A stretch of 64,000 nt of DNA from Brachypodium distachyon. Lineage: Eukaryota; Streptophyta; Magnoliopsida; Poales; Poaceae. Both the position numbers and the translations under genes were made by a program. The stretch covers positions 9,383,501-9,447,500 of the forward strand of contig NC_016131.3 of the NCBI RefSeq assembly GCF_000005505.3. The letters run 5' to 3'. Shown one piece after another: positions 37,290 to 50,400 of the stretch. The notes under the pieces were generated by a model, which saw only the letters and a program-made list of their open reading frames with translations, was not told the origin of the DNA and made no database searches. Positions within the stretch are counted from its first letter, which is position 1. Every line of letters begins with the position of its first letter.

Positions 37290-40200
37290 CTAATTAGATG
37301 AGTTGACACATTGTACAGCCGAATGATCTTTCTTCATTGCCTCAACTGCCTCCCTGAAAATGTCAAACTTAAACAGTTTAGAAGACTCAAAGCTGGGGCT
37401 CAAGGTAATATGCGGCTGCCGTGTTTAATTTGTCTCAAAGCTTTCTACTCACTCCATCTTATATTAAGTGACTCAAATTTGACCAAATATGAATGTATCT
37501 ACATCCAAAAAGCGTGTAAATACATGTAATATTACGTCCTTAATATGGGACGGAGGGAGTATTTGTTTTTACGACCAAGCATTTGTGCACAAAAATAATG
37601 TAACGAAATATACACCATACAAATACTTAACAAGCGTACAAGCAACAGTATCAGAACAGATGCTTCACTTGATAATATGCATAATAACATAATGACAAAG
37701 TGACAGTTGGAGTCACAACCATTTCTATGTAAGAAAATCATTAGAAGACATGTTCAAGAAAAGAAATGCATTCGCCGTCAGGGCCTCCCATACAGTTCCT
37801 CACAAAAAAAAAGGAACAACAAAATGCTTAAGGGCCTCCCCTACAGTTTCTCTTTACGAAGGAAAGAAGACAATGGATAGAAAGAATACCAAAATGCTTC
37901 ATGTATATCCACATTTGCAGGATCCAGTTTCCCTCCGGCCACGAATGCATCGCATGCTTCTTTGTACTCCTATTTGCAGAATGAAAACAAGAAGCAGATT
38001 ATCTCAATAGAGGGGTGACGTGTAAAACAGCAAAAGACCAGCAAAATGAAATATCATCTCACCTTGAGCAACATGAAGGCAGCTCCTTTTCGATAGTAAC
38101 CTTTTGGCCAATTAGGCCGCAGCCTTATGCAAGCATTAGCATCAAGCAAAGCATCATGTGCTTCACCACTCTTTAGATGGCAAAGGCTCCTATTTGAATA
38201 CATTGCTGCATCTTCAGGATCCAGTTTGATAGCCTGCATCATCAAACCAAATCATAAGAAGCACAACCCATGATCCCAGAATAAAGTAGACAATCATAAA
38301 TTATTCATTTCCGCCCAGTAGTTAATCATATACCACAAATATGAAACTAGCAGATCGCTCCATTAGTAAAATGTCAACAACGTACAACCTTGCTATAGAT
38401 TCTTGATGCACCAGCATAGTCCTGCTGCTTGACTGCTTTTGCACCGAGTAATTTCAGCTCAGCCTTCTTATCTGTAGCACATCCGTCGTCCTAAACCATT
38501 AAAAAAATGTATTAGCAGTATGCATCTGATCTAGCTTTCAAATAGGGGAAATGCGCAAAGATGTACCTTGGCACAGAACTTCAGTGCACTAGAGTTATGT
38601 TTCTTGGTTGCTTCTTCTGCATTTAATTTCAGCTGGACCTTGCTATCCTTATCACTTTGATTACCCTGAATCATGATAATTAAGCAGGCCATGACACTTA
38701 TACGGCAATGTATGTAAAGTTAACAAATATGAAGAAGCTTAAGTTTAACAACTTTAAAAACTCAAACTATCCAAATCTAATCACTTTCTTCAGAGCATCA
38801 ACCACTTTAACTCATAGGCATGGTTAGTTATAAACAATTGGAACGCGCTGAATGAGCCATTGAGGTACTTTCCACAGTTTTGGCCAAAAATTGCAATGAT
38901 AACACTAAATCGGTAACGAACAATGAGTGAAAATGTGCAGCAAAACTTACTTGACAGGCTTGCAGTGAGTTAATACCACGACGTTATCTACAATTCTACA
39001 TGAAACAACCTATTTATGTGCTAGTTTCGTGCGAGCAGTAACTACAAATCTGTTTCAATTTCTGAATTGGGTTCTCATTGAGTATTGTTGGGCTGTGTGT
39101 GGCTCGATGCTTTAATCTTACAGGTCTGGGTCGCCACACTCAAGTTGGATATTTTGGCTGACAGGATCCTTGCTTAGAATCTTTGCCAAAAAAATAGGAT
39201 AGCCGTGTCCAAGTAATGATAGTTCTATATTTATATTTCTACAAATTTGTTATTTAGCTGCTAGGCAGATTTAATGAAAACGAACATGGTCAGGAGTCAA
39301 GACTAAAGAAGATAAACGACAAACGTCTTACTTCACCCTTAAACTCTGGAACAAGAAAAGGTCCTACAAATTGGAATGTCAAAATAACTGAGCTTAAAAT
39401 TTAGTTTGTACCGTTTTCTTTGAATGCCTTGATTTTGCATGGGCAATAATTCCTTCAACGCTCCAGTTTGACACAGATCCAACGGGTGAAGTGAAAGGAT
39501 GCAGAATCTCCACAAGCTTCCTTTTCCCAGAGTTTGCAGCGATTTCTATTGGTGTCATACACCCCTGTTATGTAAAAAAACAAAAGAAGGATATTTATGA
39601 GCAAGATCCTAATATTGTGTCAATAGAAGACATGGTCCATCCAATTAGCATGTTAGAACTAACAAAGGGATGCACTAAAGCAATAATAATCAAGATACAG
39701 CATTGCCTTGTGTTCCAAGAGTTGGCAACACAGTATCATCACCATAAGTTTCAGTTTAGATTAACAAGGAGAAATACAATCAACTAACAGCAGCAATTAG
39801 CAAGAGTTGGGAACTTACATGATTGCTAGGAATATTGGCATCTGCACCGACCTCCAACAGGTACTTTACACATTCAGATAAGTCTTTGTTAGTTGCTATC
39901 ACCAATGGAGTCTCAGGATTTGCACTATTGAAATCAGCACCAGCCTGTGGATACAAGTCATATCTATAATAAATGTATTTACAGAATAACAGTTCGCATA
40001 AAATACAGGAATCCAGTAAAAAAATCCGCACTGTTTCCTGCACCACTTCAGAAAGAAAAAAGTGAATTGGCTGCCAGACCTTGACAAGGAGCTTCATGCA
40101 CTTTAAAGCAGTAAGCTCACTAATTTTTCCAGAAGCAACACAAAGAACTGCAGCCATGGGTGTACCTAAATCTGCCGAGACCCTGTTTGGCTACAAGTTT

Positions 40201-43200
40201 TTAGGGAAAGAGGTCATTTGACACAAAGTAAAATAATTCAACATATAATTAGTGATGCACAAAAACAATTAAATTACTTATTACATCTGCATTGTGCTGC
40301 AACAAAATCTGCATGATGCCAGACTTCCCGTACGAGGCAGCAACATGTAGTGGTGTCCCTTCACAAGATAATACATCAACACTAGCTCCTTTAGATAGCA
40401 ACAGTCGCACTAGTCGGTCCTTCCCTACAAAAAACATAAATGTATGCAGTGGCATTAAAGATAATATTTGTTTTAGACATTCTTATTTTAGGAAGCATCA
40501 ACACCAAATAGATCAGTACTATATCATTCAAGTGATGTGTGTTCAGTTCAAGACACACGGCATACCCCAATGAACATGACAGCCTTAAGTACAAACAGGC
40601 AAATACACAATTGAATTTGACGTCATACCAGAGAGTACAAAGAACCAAAGAGGTGGGGAAAATTAAATCAATGAGGAAAGCTATACATGTGTTAGGTATG
40701 ATTTAGTACTATCACTCTTTAAGTACAAACAGGTCACTATGCAGTCTATAAGCAAAAATGGGGATGGTCATTAGTAACCATCAGTATCGGCGATACGGAT
40801 CCTAGTATCATGCGAAATTACGATTCTACCAGACATAGGCTATTCTTACCATAGGATGAATCGTATCTTGTAGTATCATTGTGGGATCGCAATACGTATC
40901 ATGTTATCACTTGAATCAGGATACAGATAAGGATCCCACCCGAGGTGCAAAACATCTAGAACCAAGATTCGCTAAATTACACTTAAAGGACAGGCTGCTC
41001 CTAGTGCCGCACGGAAGGATATAAATAAGTAACAGACTCTGTCCGTGGCCGATGTGGTACTATACTACTATTGAAAGCTTAAATGGGATCCAGGGGCTGT
41101 TTGGTTGGAGTCCTGGAGAACATGACGAAAATTGTTGCCTGGTCAGGCGAGTTAGCGGCGATCGAACCAGGCATGCTCAGGCCACCGATTTTGCTGGCCT
41201 GACTCAGACGCATGCTGCCTGGATGGATGCGAACCAAACATCTTGCCGTCACATGTCCGGCTGACATCAGGCCAGGCTAGAAACACGTCAGGTCACGATC
41301 CAAACAAGTCCTCAAAGCCCAATTAGTTCCTGTCCGCACTAAAGCTCACAGTGCATGTATGATCTGAGTGGAAAGCCCAAGGACCACATTAGCTAGTTAA
41401 GCACATTTCAATTACATCTTCTACAAAAATAAAGTGAAACATGTTATCCTAAACAAAGCTTAGAACTTATCCTAAAGTATATATGTGCATTGATTTGATA
41501 ATTACTTTTAAGTGTGTCAGAAATTAATTGATGGCAGTAGTAAATTACTTTATTTGTCTGTGTAATTAGGTTGGATACTCCATTTTAGGTATTTCTTATA
41601 ATATGCAAAATAATTATACTGGAAAAATAAGAATCTCATATTATCGTGATACTATAATTTCATTATATGATACGATACTACTTGCAAAAAAATGATACTA
41701 CCTAAGATCCCAATACTGAGAGCGTTGACTAAAACTAGCAACTCTCTTTTATGCAGCAACAGACTAGTACATATCGAAAATGTTAATAGGTGCAGAAAGG
41801 GAACCTTCTTTTGTAGCATAATGCAGAGGAGTAAAGCCTTTGTTGTCTTGCTTATCGGGGTCAGCACCTTTATCAAGCAAATACTTTGCAGCAATTGTTT
41901 TACCATGCGACACCGCAGAAGCCAAAGGTGTCATGCCTGCCAAGTGTTACAAAGTAATTAATCAAATCATACACGGACATGTTACCAGACTATCACAGCA
42001 TAATGTGAGGCATAAAAGTTCTACAACACATCATAGTAGATCAGACCACAATTACAACCTCAACATATGAAAAGCCACACATGATGACATGAACACAAAT
42101 ATTGATATCTCAAAGGGGGCCTTGTCCGTCAGATGGACCGTGTACAAAAAAACGCATATCGGATGCAATGCTAGAAGCAAAAATCACTTTTCAGATGTAC
42201 ATGGAGAATAAGAGGTACCAGTCAGAAGCAAGAATTCATTTACATGGGATTCTTATAATTAGGTAGGATACCTCATAGTCACATCCTGTAAAGAAATACA
42301 GAAAAAAAATCGAAATAATAAAATGCATTTAGCTTTGGAAACTGGAAAGTGACCTGGGAAAATCCGTGCACAAAAGAACTTATGCATAGACTTATTTAAG
42401 GCTCAAAACCACATTACATCAGGGTAATAAAACAGTGTAAAAAGGAGGCAACAAAGGGAGAAATTGTTAAATAAGCACAAGAGAATGGAGAAATTGTATG
42501 CATACAACAAGCAATGAGCCCACATTGACAGTATGTGTATCCATTTATAATGGTAGCATGCCAACACTACACAATAGCAGACCATACGGTACAAGAAACA
42601 AGAGCATCCAGTTGTGTAAGTCCAAGGGAAAAGATACCATGGAATGCTGACAATTCAAACCCAATTAAGATTTACTTCAGGTATACCAGCTAACGTTATG
42701 TTACCAACAAAAAACGAACTCATGGAAAAATTAAAGCATTTAATCTAGCAAAAGTACACTCTACACACATACCAGAATCATTATTAGCTTCAGCATTGAT
42801 GTCAAACCCAACCTGCTCCACCAAGTATTTGCAAGTCACCATTTTCCCCGTGCTTGCTACCTCATGCAGTGGCCCAGAGTCCTCCATCGACGCACTGGGG
42901 TCTCCATCCATGCCATCCAATATCATGGGTGGAGCCACTGTAGGACACCCATTATTTTGGCAAGAATTCAGCGATTAACTATGTATAATATACATACATA
43001 CAAAAAAACTGACAACACACTGGGGCTATACAGCACGTCAACAAGGCAGAGCCCATGTCCAATACCACAACCAGCGGTGAGAAGCAGACTTGGGCGATTG
43101 GGTAGGAAAAATCAGGAATGCAGCAGACGATGGTAATTTACTTGGATGCCTCACTGACAACTTCTATATTCTCCATTATTCAACACGTTGCTAATTTTGT

Positions 43201-45057
43201 GCTATTAGTATTGGATAGCAGGGATAAAGACACAATAATGAACTGAACTGAATCACGTGTACTCACTTCTAGAAATCCCCATTTTCCCTACCATTTAAAT
43301 CTTTCGCTTGTAATGTAATTGCAATCCTAAGGAACGAAAAGATACCTTGGGTGAGATTGTAAAACTCAGGGGAAAGGAAAACATTGCCAACTGCTCATTT
43401 ACAGTCGTAGGAAAAGCTGTCAGGTAGAGCAATAGCATATTTCAAATCACTGCCATGGTGGCACCTTCCCCTAGACGAAACCCGTAGGTAAATAAACATT
43501 TCACGTTTGCCTCTTATTGTTTTGGACTGCCCACCGAGATTTCCATTTTTGGCTCCACTATTTTGAACTTATTACTTTTCAGCCATGTGCCATCATTAAA
43601 AAAATTCTACTGCCTCAGGACTTCTACGGTTACCCCAAATATTGTCGACTACGGATAATCATAGTGTTGTAGTTCTGTTCAGTATTTAGAATTACCGTGG
43701 TATGCTTTCTATAGCATCAACTTGTGAAATGTCACTTGCTATCCATTGGATCTTATTTTTTTTGGTTGAAATTGTTATTTTTAGGTCTGTACACCCCTTA
43801 TCTGAATCCTAGGCTCCTAGCTCCAGCAATATTAACTAACCCCTCAAAGCTCAGTTTCCAAAAAGCCTCACTAAGGCACAAACTTATTAAAAGTCTAATT
43901 CATATGTTCACAATGCATGAAACGATATCAAAGCTTCTTGGGGAAAATTGATACATTCCCAAATCACGAAACAGTACTGCCGATTGACTCCAGAATGGAA
44001 GGCATGTACTGAAGTATGAGCACATAAGATGGGCAGTGTCAAGAAGCTGTCCTGAGCCTACAGAAATATTTACTGCTATAAAGACCTCAATTGGTGGCAC
44101 TAGTCCATCACCTTCAAACCAATTGAGACAATAGGGGGTATGAATTATTTCATCCGAGATCACAATAAATTATATACAAGTCTGTAGCAAACACATGAGT
44201 ATTGTGCTAGTTATTGTATAAGTCACGACTAGGAACCAATAAGAAACAACTCCTATTCCACCTAGTATTACTAGATTCAACAAATAAATACATGGAGACT
44301 CCCAAACATGCTAGCTCCTCGGGCAAAGACACGCAACATGAGACCAAACCAAAAAAAAGCAGATTGGAAACACCGAAACATACAAGTTAAAATTATCTAG
44401 TACTCACTAATTTTGGATTGTTGGAGCACCACGCCCGGGAGTAGAAAAAACACTCTCCTAATTTTGTCTGGGAGAAGGCAAAAAAACCTCACATGCATAT
44501 AATTCCCACAAGACCAAAACCCACATGTTAATAATAAAGGCCGCGCCGCACAAAGCACCGAGGCCAAAACCCTAACAAAACCCAGATCGCTTGCAAGAAA
44601 AAAGAAAAAGTATAAAGACAAATTCGGCAGGAGAAACGGATACGAGAAGCGGGGGATTCTCACTGCAGACGAGGCTGGGGTCGACGCCCGACGATGCAAT
44701 ATGGTGATTCATTGTCTCCACGCTCGACGCCAGAAAGCTATTAAGCCCTTCCCTCTGCTTAGAAGCTGGATGCACAACAAGGACAACAGTACCACCACTG
44801 GCCATTAGAAACGTCGACTCGAACGGATCGAGAAGCAGAACCCCCCAAAAAAATCAGGATCGGAGCTAGTGGTATCCGCACGTACTCATCTGGCCCATCC
44901 TGTTCTGGGAGGCGAAGTAGGTCATGCCCGAAAAGATGCTCTCGCTGCTTCCCTGCTCGGACCCGCCCGGAGGCCCCCGTCCGCCGCCTCCGCCTCCGCC
45001 TCCAACGCCGCCGCGGCCTCGACCTCCACCGCAGCCGCCGCGCCTCCCACCCGCCAT
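37290..45057 (-). CDS. Ankyrin-repeat plus TPR protein, paralogue A, 538 aa
   Basis: Thirteen exons join with exact phases: 45057-44886, 44765-44664, 42937-42773, 41936-41805, 40424-40285, 40190-40080, 39944-39819, 39564-39412, 38665-38567, 38490-38389, 38233-38063, 37969-37890 and 37353-37290. The head is Gly/Arg-rich (MAGGRRGGCGGGRGRGG). Ankyrin units follow from exon 3 to 8 (SGPLHEVASTGKMVTCKYLV; GFTPLHYATKEG; GTPLHVAASYGK; ETPLVIATNKD; MTPIEIAANSGKRKLVEIL). Exons 10-13 hold three TPR units (AKAVKQQDYAGASRIY; YSNRSLCHLKSGEAHDALLD; WPKGYYRKGAAF; EYKEACDAFVAGGKLDP). Ankyrin-TPR proteins of this layout act as protein-binding adaptors; partner and location are unknown. The TPR resembles co-chaperone clamp TPRs but has GAK where GNx is usual. 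No signal peptide or membrane segment. Exon 2 is poorly conserved against copies B and C, so its acceptor is the least certain border. Confidence 0.9.
37448..37559. mobile_element. Stowaway MITE in last intron of paralogue A
   Basis: Ends CTCACTCCATCTTATATTAAG and CTTAATATGGGACGGAGGGAG are inverted repeats with TA on each side. The inside (GACTCAAATTTGACCAAATATGAATGTATCTACA..) is the family also seen at 56757 and 63495. It lies between the last two coding exons. Confidence 0.88.
41093..41312. mobile_element. Small foldback element in paralogue A intron 4
   Basis: Left end GGGGCTGTTTGGTTGGAGTCC and right end CACGATCCAAACAAGTCCTC are imperfect inverted repeats. The inside is markedly GC-richer than the intron around it and has GCCTGGTCAGGC and CAGGCCAGGC motifs. 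Ends of this kind are typical of hAT-like grass elements. Confidence 0.7.
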
Positions 45058-47417
45058 GTACACACCACCCTAGAAGCAGTGAGAGCCTGAGAGGATGAAT
45101 TGGTTCGGTTTGGGTCGTAGGGCGGGGGTTTTGGTTTTTGGTTTGAGGCGGCGGATGCTTCCCGGGGAAGCCAAGTAGCCAACCTGCTTTCCGGTGACAC
45201 TGGCTCGTGGTGCCGTCGGGCCGCGAGCCCACGACTTGCCGCTGATATTGGGCCAGGGCTCCTCGTGTATCTTACAAAGGTTTTTCTACTGGATTCAAAT
45301 GGGTCTTGCTACAGTAATGAAACGAAAACAATGACATTGGTTCACGTAGAGATTTAGCTTACGCTAAAAAAAAGCGTAGAGATTTAGGAGTAGCATTGAC
45401 TTCAATAAAACTCATACGCTGACTATGAGTAGAATTACTTTTGATATTTTATTTCATAATCTATTCAAAATCATCTATCTATGATGTTGATGGACATCAT
45501 GACTTCATATTTTTACGGATCACTTAATTCAAAAATATCGATGATACACCCCGCTTAGATGTCTTCTAGAAAAGAAAACTAAATTCAGAAATATACATGA
45601 AGATTCGCCATGGGATCCCAATTCTAAATGCCAATGCAAAACGTAACACGTATCATGTAAAGCTTAATAAGTCTTTATACGGTCTAAAAGGAAGAATGTG
45701 GTACAACCGACTAAGTGAGTTCCTTACAAAAGGTATATTGTAGCAATGATGAGCGCCCATGCGCGTTCATTAAGAGATCCAAACGAATTATTTATGTATA
45801 TGTTAATGATCTAAACATCATAGGCAACAAAGAAGATATTGAAAAAGCATGTAGTCATCTAAAAACAAAATTTGAGATGAAGGATTTGGATAAAACCTGT
45901 TTTTTCTTAGGTTTACAACTTGAGCATCTTGCTTCGGAAATATTGGTTCGCCAAGTTACATATATCTAGAAAATTTTCTTCAAAAACATATATCTAGAAA
46001 ATCTTGGAGAAGGTTAGCATGAAAAATCATATTCATCTCAAAACGCATATTGTGTTTCGATCTCTAGGCGTACAGAAAGATCCATTCAAACCAAGAGTAG
46101 GTGGACAAATAGTCAAGCAGAAACATAAGTGATCAACTTGGCTGGGCCTATTTACCAATTCGTAGTATATTAATGCTACATACTAAACACCGAGAAGAAC
46201 CCTAACTGTCAGAGAAAAGCCACTGCTCCAATCTTCATCGGTTTCTCTCACATCCAACAACCTATTAAACGCAGGAGGTGGGTTGAAGCATGGATCAACG
46301 TTTGTCCTATTGCTTTTCTAGTACCTTCAATGTAAGGCTTTGTGTGTTCTTGGTGGCGGCATGCTAACAGTGGAGGTGGCGATGCACAGACTAAAGATTT
46401 CCTGACTCCATCCTCGTTTTGGTGTGATTATCATGGTCTTCTCCATAGAATTTGTGCATTCCATAGTTCGTAATTTCATGATTTTGATCATTTTCGTCGC
46501 CGTTTCGGACGTGATTCAACCGTTTGACAACCTGTCTTGCGAGGGGCATGCCCTCGGCCACATTTCGTTCAATGATGTTAATCTCTCAACCGTTATGGAC
46601 TGCCCACAGAGCTACGTAAAACCTACAAGGCTAGTTTAGCTCATACAAATTTGGTCATTTACGATTTCGTCATTAGAGATTAAGAAAAATATCAAGTTGT
46701 GAATGACATAACTAAAAAAGTTAGCTTCAAAGGTTTTGTGTAACTTTCAATCAGTGTTCGCCCCGCTACTCATTCCCCCTTGGGGAGTTGGGGGTGGTCC
46801 GTACGCCAATGCCACTAAAACCTATAGGCCCTCACTTGCACATCTATAGGTGATTGATTAAGACAATTTTGACCAACAGTTACTTTGTTAGTAGAAAATT
46901 TACGTGACATTTGCATTACGTTCGTATTTAACATTAGCTATGCACACAACTTTATATCACTGAACAATATTTTCAGAGTAACAGTCTGTCAAAACTTTGT
47001 TTTACCGTATTACTCCTAAAGACATTTTTTAGTTAGGCTGAACCTTTGTTTACCGAATTTTTCTTAACGGGCGAACTGCTGCTGGGGAAAGGGCAGCCGG
47101 CAATGGGAAGCTTCAGAATGTACACTTCAGGCATCATACCATCCAACAAAACCAGCTAACGACCGATTTGAAGATAGCTAACAAACAAAAACCATGAACA
47201 AGCTAAAGATTCAAGTAGCTAACTTGTACCCAATCATGGTAGACAAAGCACATAAATATTCAGAAACACAAACATTAATTAAAGCGCCAGCACAAGAAGC
47301 GATGTAGCGTAACACTCGGGCGTTTCAAATGAGCCACTACTTCATCAGTCGTCGACAAGCAGACGCATACGGTAAGGCCGCAAGGCACAACTGAACGCAA
47401 AGGAACTCGAGCACGCT
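45058..47417. other. Spacer between paralogues A and B
   Basis: Holds the promoter of paralogue A at its left side (no clear TATA box seen), the copia relic at 45560-46130, and AT-rich DNA without a recognised gene. A plus frame at 46424-46639 begins with a hydrophobic run but has no family match. Confidence 0.45.
45560..46130 (+). pseudogene. Ty1/copia retrotransposon reverse-transcriptase relic
   Basis: Plus-strand frames read KLNKSLYGLKGRMWYNRLSE near 45660, then FIKRSKRIIYVYVNDLNIIG, KTKFEMKDLDKTCFFLGLQL and VRQVTYI up to 45966, then FRSLGVQKDPFKPRVGGQ near 46050. This is the order of copia-type reverse transcriptase (YVDD box region, FEMKDLG, LGLQIE) running into the RNase H linker. The catalytic YVDD reads YVND. 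The frame is broken several times and no LTRs, integrase or RNase H are visible, so it is a dead fragment. Confidence 0.85.
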
Positions 47418-50400
47418 CTAATCAGATGAGTCGTCACTTTGTTCATCACAATGTTCCTTCATTGCCTCAACTGCGTCCCTGAAAATGTTAAATGTTGCTG
47501 TTAACAAGCATCCAAGGTGGGACTCAAGATAACATGTGGATGCCATGTTCAATCTGTTTCAAAGTTTCTGAACAAGCAACAAGATAACATGTGGAGGCCA
47601 CAACATAATTTTGCAACGATATAACATACAGCGTACAAGCAATAGAATTCACATAAAAAACATGCTTCACTTGATTGATTGTGAGCAGCATAATAACTCC
47701 CTCCGTTTGGGTTTACAAGTCCCACACGGAATTTTATGTCAAACCTTGAGAAAAAAATTACATTGGTAATATGAGATTATTGCGGCGCAAAAGATATATT
47801 GTTGAATTCATATTGAAAAACTCTTTCTAATGTATAACTTTTATATACATATAGTAAATATAATTTGAATAATTGTTGGTCAAAGTGTGGCACAAACTTC
47901 AATAGGAGCCTTGTATACCCAAATGAAGGGAGTAGCATAATGACAATGGTCCGTCACAAGTCATACCAGTTCTACATAAGCTATCCTTAGAAGATAAGGT
48001 ATGTTCAAGAAAAGAAGGGCAATGGATGGAAAGAATACCAAAATGCTTCATGCATCTCCACACTTGCAGGATCCAGTTTCACTCCAGCCATGAATGCATC
48101 ACATGCTTCTTTGTACTCCTACTTGCAGAATAAAAAGATGATGCAGATGAATACATAGGGGTGACGTGTAAAACAGCAAAGAATAACAAATTATATTTTT
48201 TATCTGACCTTGAGCACCATGAAGGCAGCTCCTTTCCGGTAGTAACCTTTTGGCCAATCAGGCCGCAGCCTTATGCAAGCATTAGCATCAAGTAGAGCAG
48301 CATGTGCTTCACCACTCTTTAGAAGGCAGAGGCTCCTATTTGAATACAGCGCTGCATCAGCAGGATCCACTTTGATGGCCTGCATCAAACCAAATCACAA
48401 GCACAATCTATGATCCCAGAATCAAATAGACAATCGTTACATCCATTCCAAGTAGTTGATGTACTAGAAATACGGAACTAACAGAGCGCTCTGGTAGGAA
48501 GATATGATGGCGCAACAATATACCTCATTGTAGAACTTCGATGCACCAGCATAGTCCTTTCCCTCTACTGCTTTTGCGCCAAGTAATTTCAGCTCAGCCT
48601 TCTTATCCTTATCACCTCCCTTGTCATATATCATTAAGAGAACTTACATATTATGAGTATGCATCCAACGTAACTTCCAGTAAGGTTGAGATGTGCGATT
48701 ATATACCTTGGAAGAGGATTTTGATGGACCAGTGTCCAGTTTCTTGGTTGCTTTTTCTTTATCACTTTGCTTATCCTGAACCATAATGATTAAGTAGGCC
48801 ACAAGTCACGAGGCATACAAAATATGTAAGGTTTAACAGATATGGAGACGCTTAATTTAACAACAAAACACAAACTAGCAACATTTGAGCACTCCTGAGA
48901 ACAACAATTTTAACACTTCAACTCCACGGGCATGTTTAGTTACAAACAATTGGAATGCGCTTATTACAGTTCTTCCATCTCCAAGCCAGCCACCAGTGTT
49001 AGTAAAATTTTGGAATAGAAAAAATCTCAAAACTGGTCGGAATGGTGACTGAATATCACGATGTCATCTGCATGGAAAAACCTTTTTTGTTCTCCAGTTT
49101 TCCTGCAGGCAGCTATGAGAATCCTGTTTCAACGGTCATATTGGGTTCCCTATTGTGCTTGGGTTTCTCTCTAATGTTTGTTCATGACTTACTGGCTTTG
49201 TTTACCACATTGCATCCTTGCAGGAACTAGGCAAACCATGTCTGAGTGAATGGTATTTCTACCCATCTATTTCTACATATTTATTGAATGATATTTCTAC
49301 CCATCTATTTCTATTTCTACATATTTATTATTTAGTCACCAGGCAGTTTTAGTGAAAACTATGGTCAATACTAGAGCAAACAGATTACACGCATAGGTCT
49401 CACAAATTAAAACATCGAAATAACTAAGCTGAAGAGTTTGGTTTGTACCTTGTTCTTTGGATTACTTGATTTTGCATGGACCATGATTCCTTCAACACTC
49501 CAGTTTGATACCGATTGAATTGGTGAAGTGAAAGGAAATAGAATCTCAACAAGCTTTCTTCTTCCAGAGTCTGCAGCGATTTCTATTGGCGTCATACCAC
49601 CCTGTTATGTAAGAAAAGAACAAGAGGATGATATTAATGGAGCATCATCACAATATGTGTTAACAGAATACATAGGATATATCCAGCTAGCATGTTAAAA
49701 ACAACAGGATACACTAAAGCAAATAATCAAGATATATCATTCCCTCGTGCTTCAGGAGTTGGCAAAACAACACCACCACCAGCGGTTTCAGTATAAGAAC
49801 TGACATGGAAAATACCAATCAAGTTACAACAGCAACTAGCAAGAGTCAAGAACATACATGATTCATTGGAATGTTGGCATCTGCACCGACCTCCAAGAGG
49901 TACTCAACACATTCAGTTAGGTTTCTGCTGGTTGCAATCACCAGTGGAGTATCAGGATTTCGACAGTTCAAATCAGCACCACCCTGTGTACACAAGCAAT
50001 TTAATCAAATTGAATCCGTGTATATTTACAATCCACATAAAATACAGAAATCCAGTAAAATCAGCATTGGATTTTATGCAGCAGTAACAACACAAGAAAT
50101 GTGATTTGGCTACCAGACCTTGACAAGGAGCTTCAAGCACTTTAAAGCAACAGATTCACTCATTTGTCCAGGAGTAAAAGCAACACAAAGAACTACAGCC
50201 ATTGGTGTACCCAAATCTGCCGAGACCCTGTTTGGCTACAAGTTTTTAGAGAAAGAGGTCATTTGACATGTAAAAGCAATTAACTCTACAGATACATGGT
50301 CTCAACTGCAAAGAGGAATAAAAAAAAACAATTACTTCTTACATCTGCATTGTGCTGCAACAAAATCTCCATGATGCCACACTTCCCATACGAAGCAGCA

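Noticed and set aside
46424..46639. Hydrophobic 71-codon frame as a small membrane protein
   Set aside because: Single frame in spacer DNA next to a copia relic, no conserved motif or splice signal.
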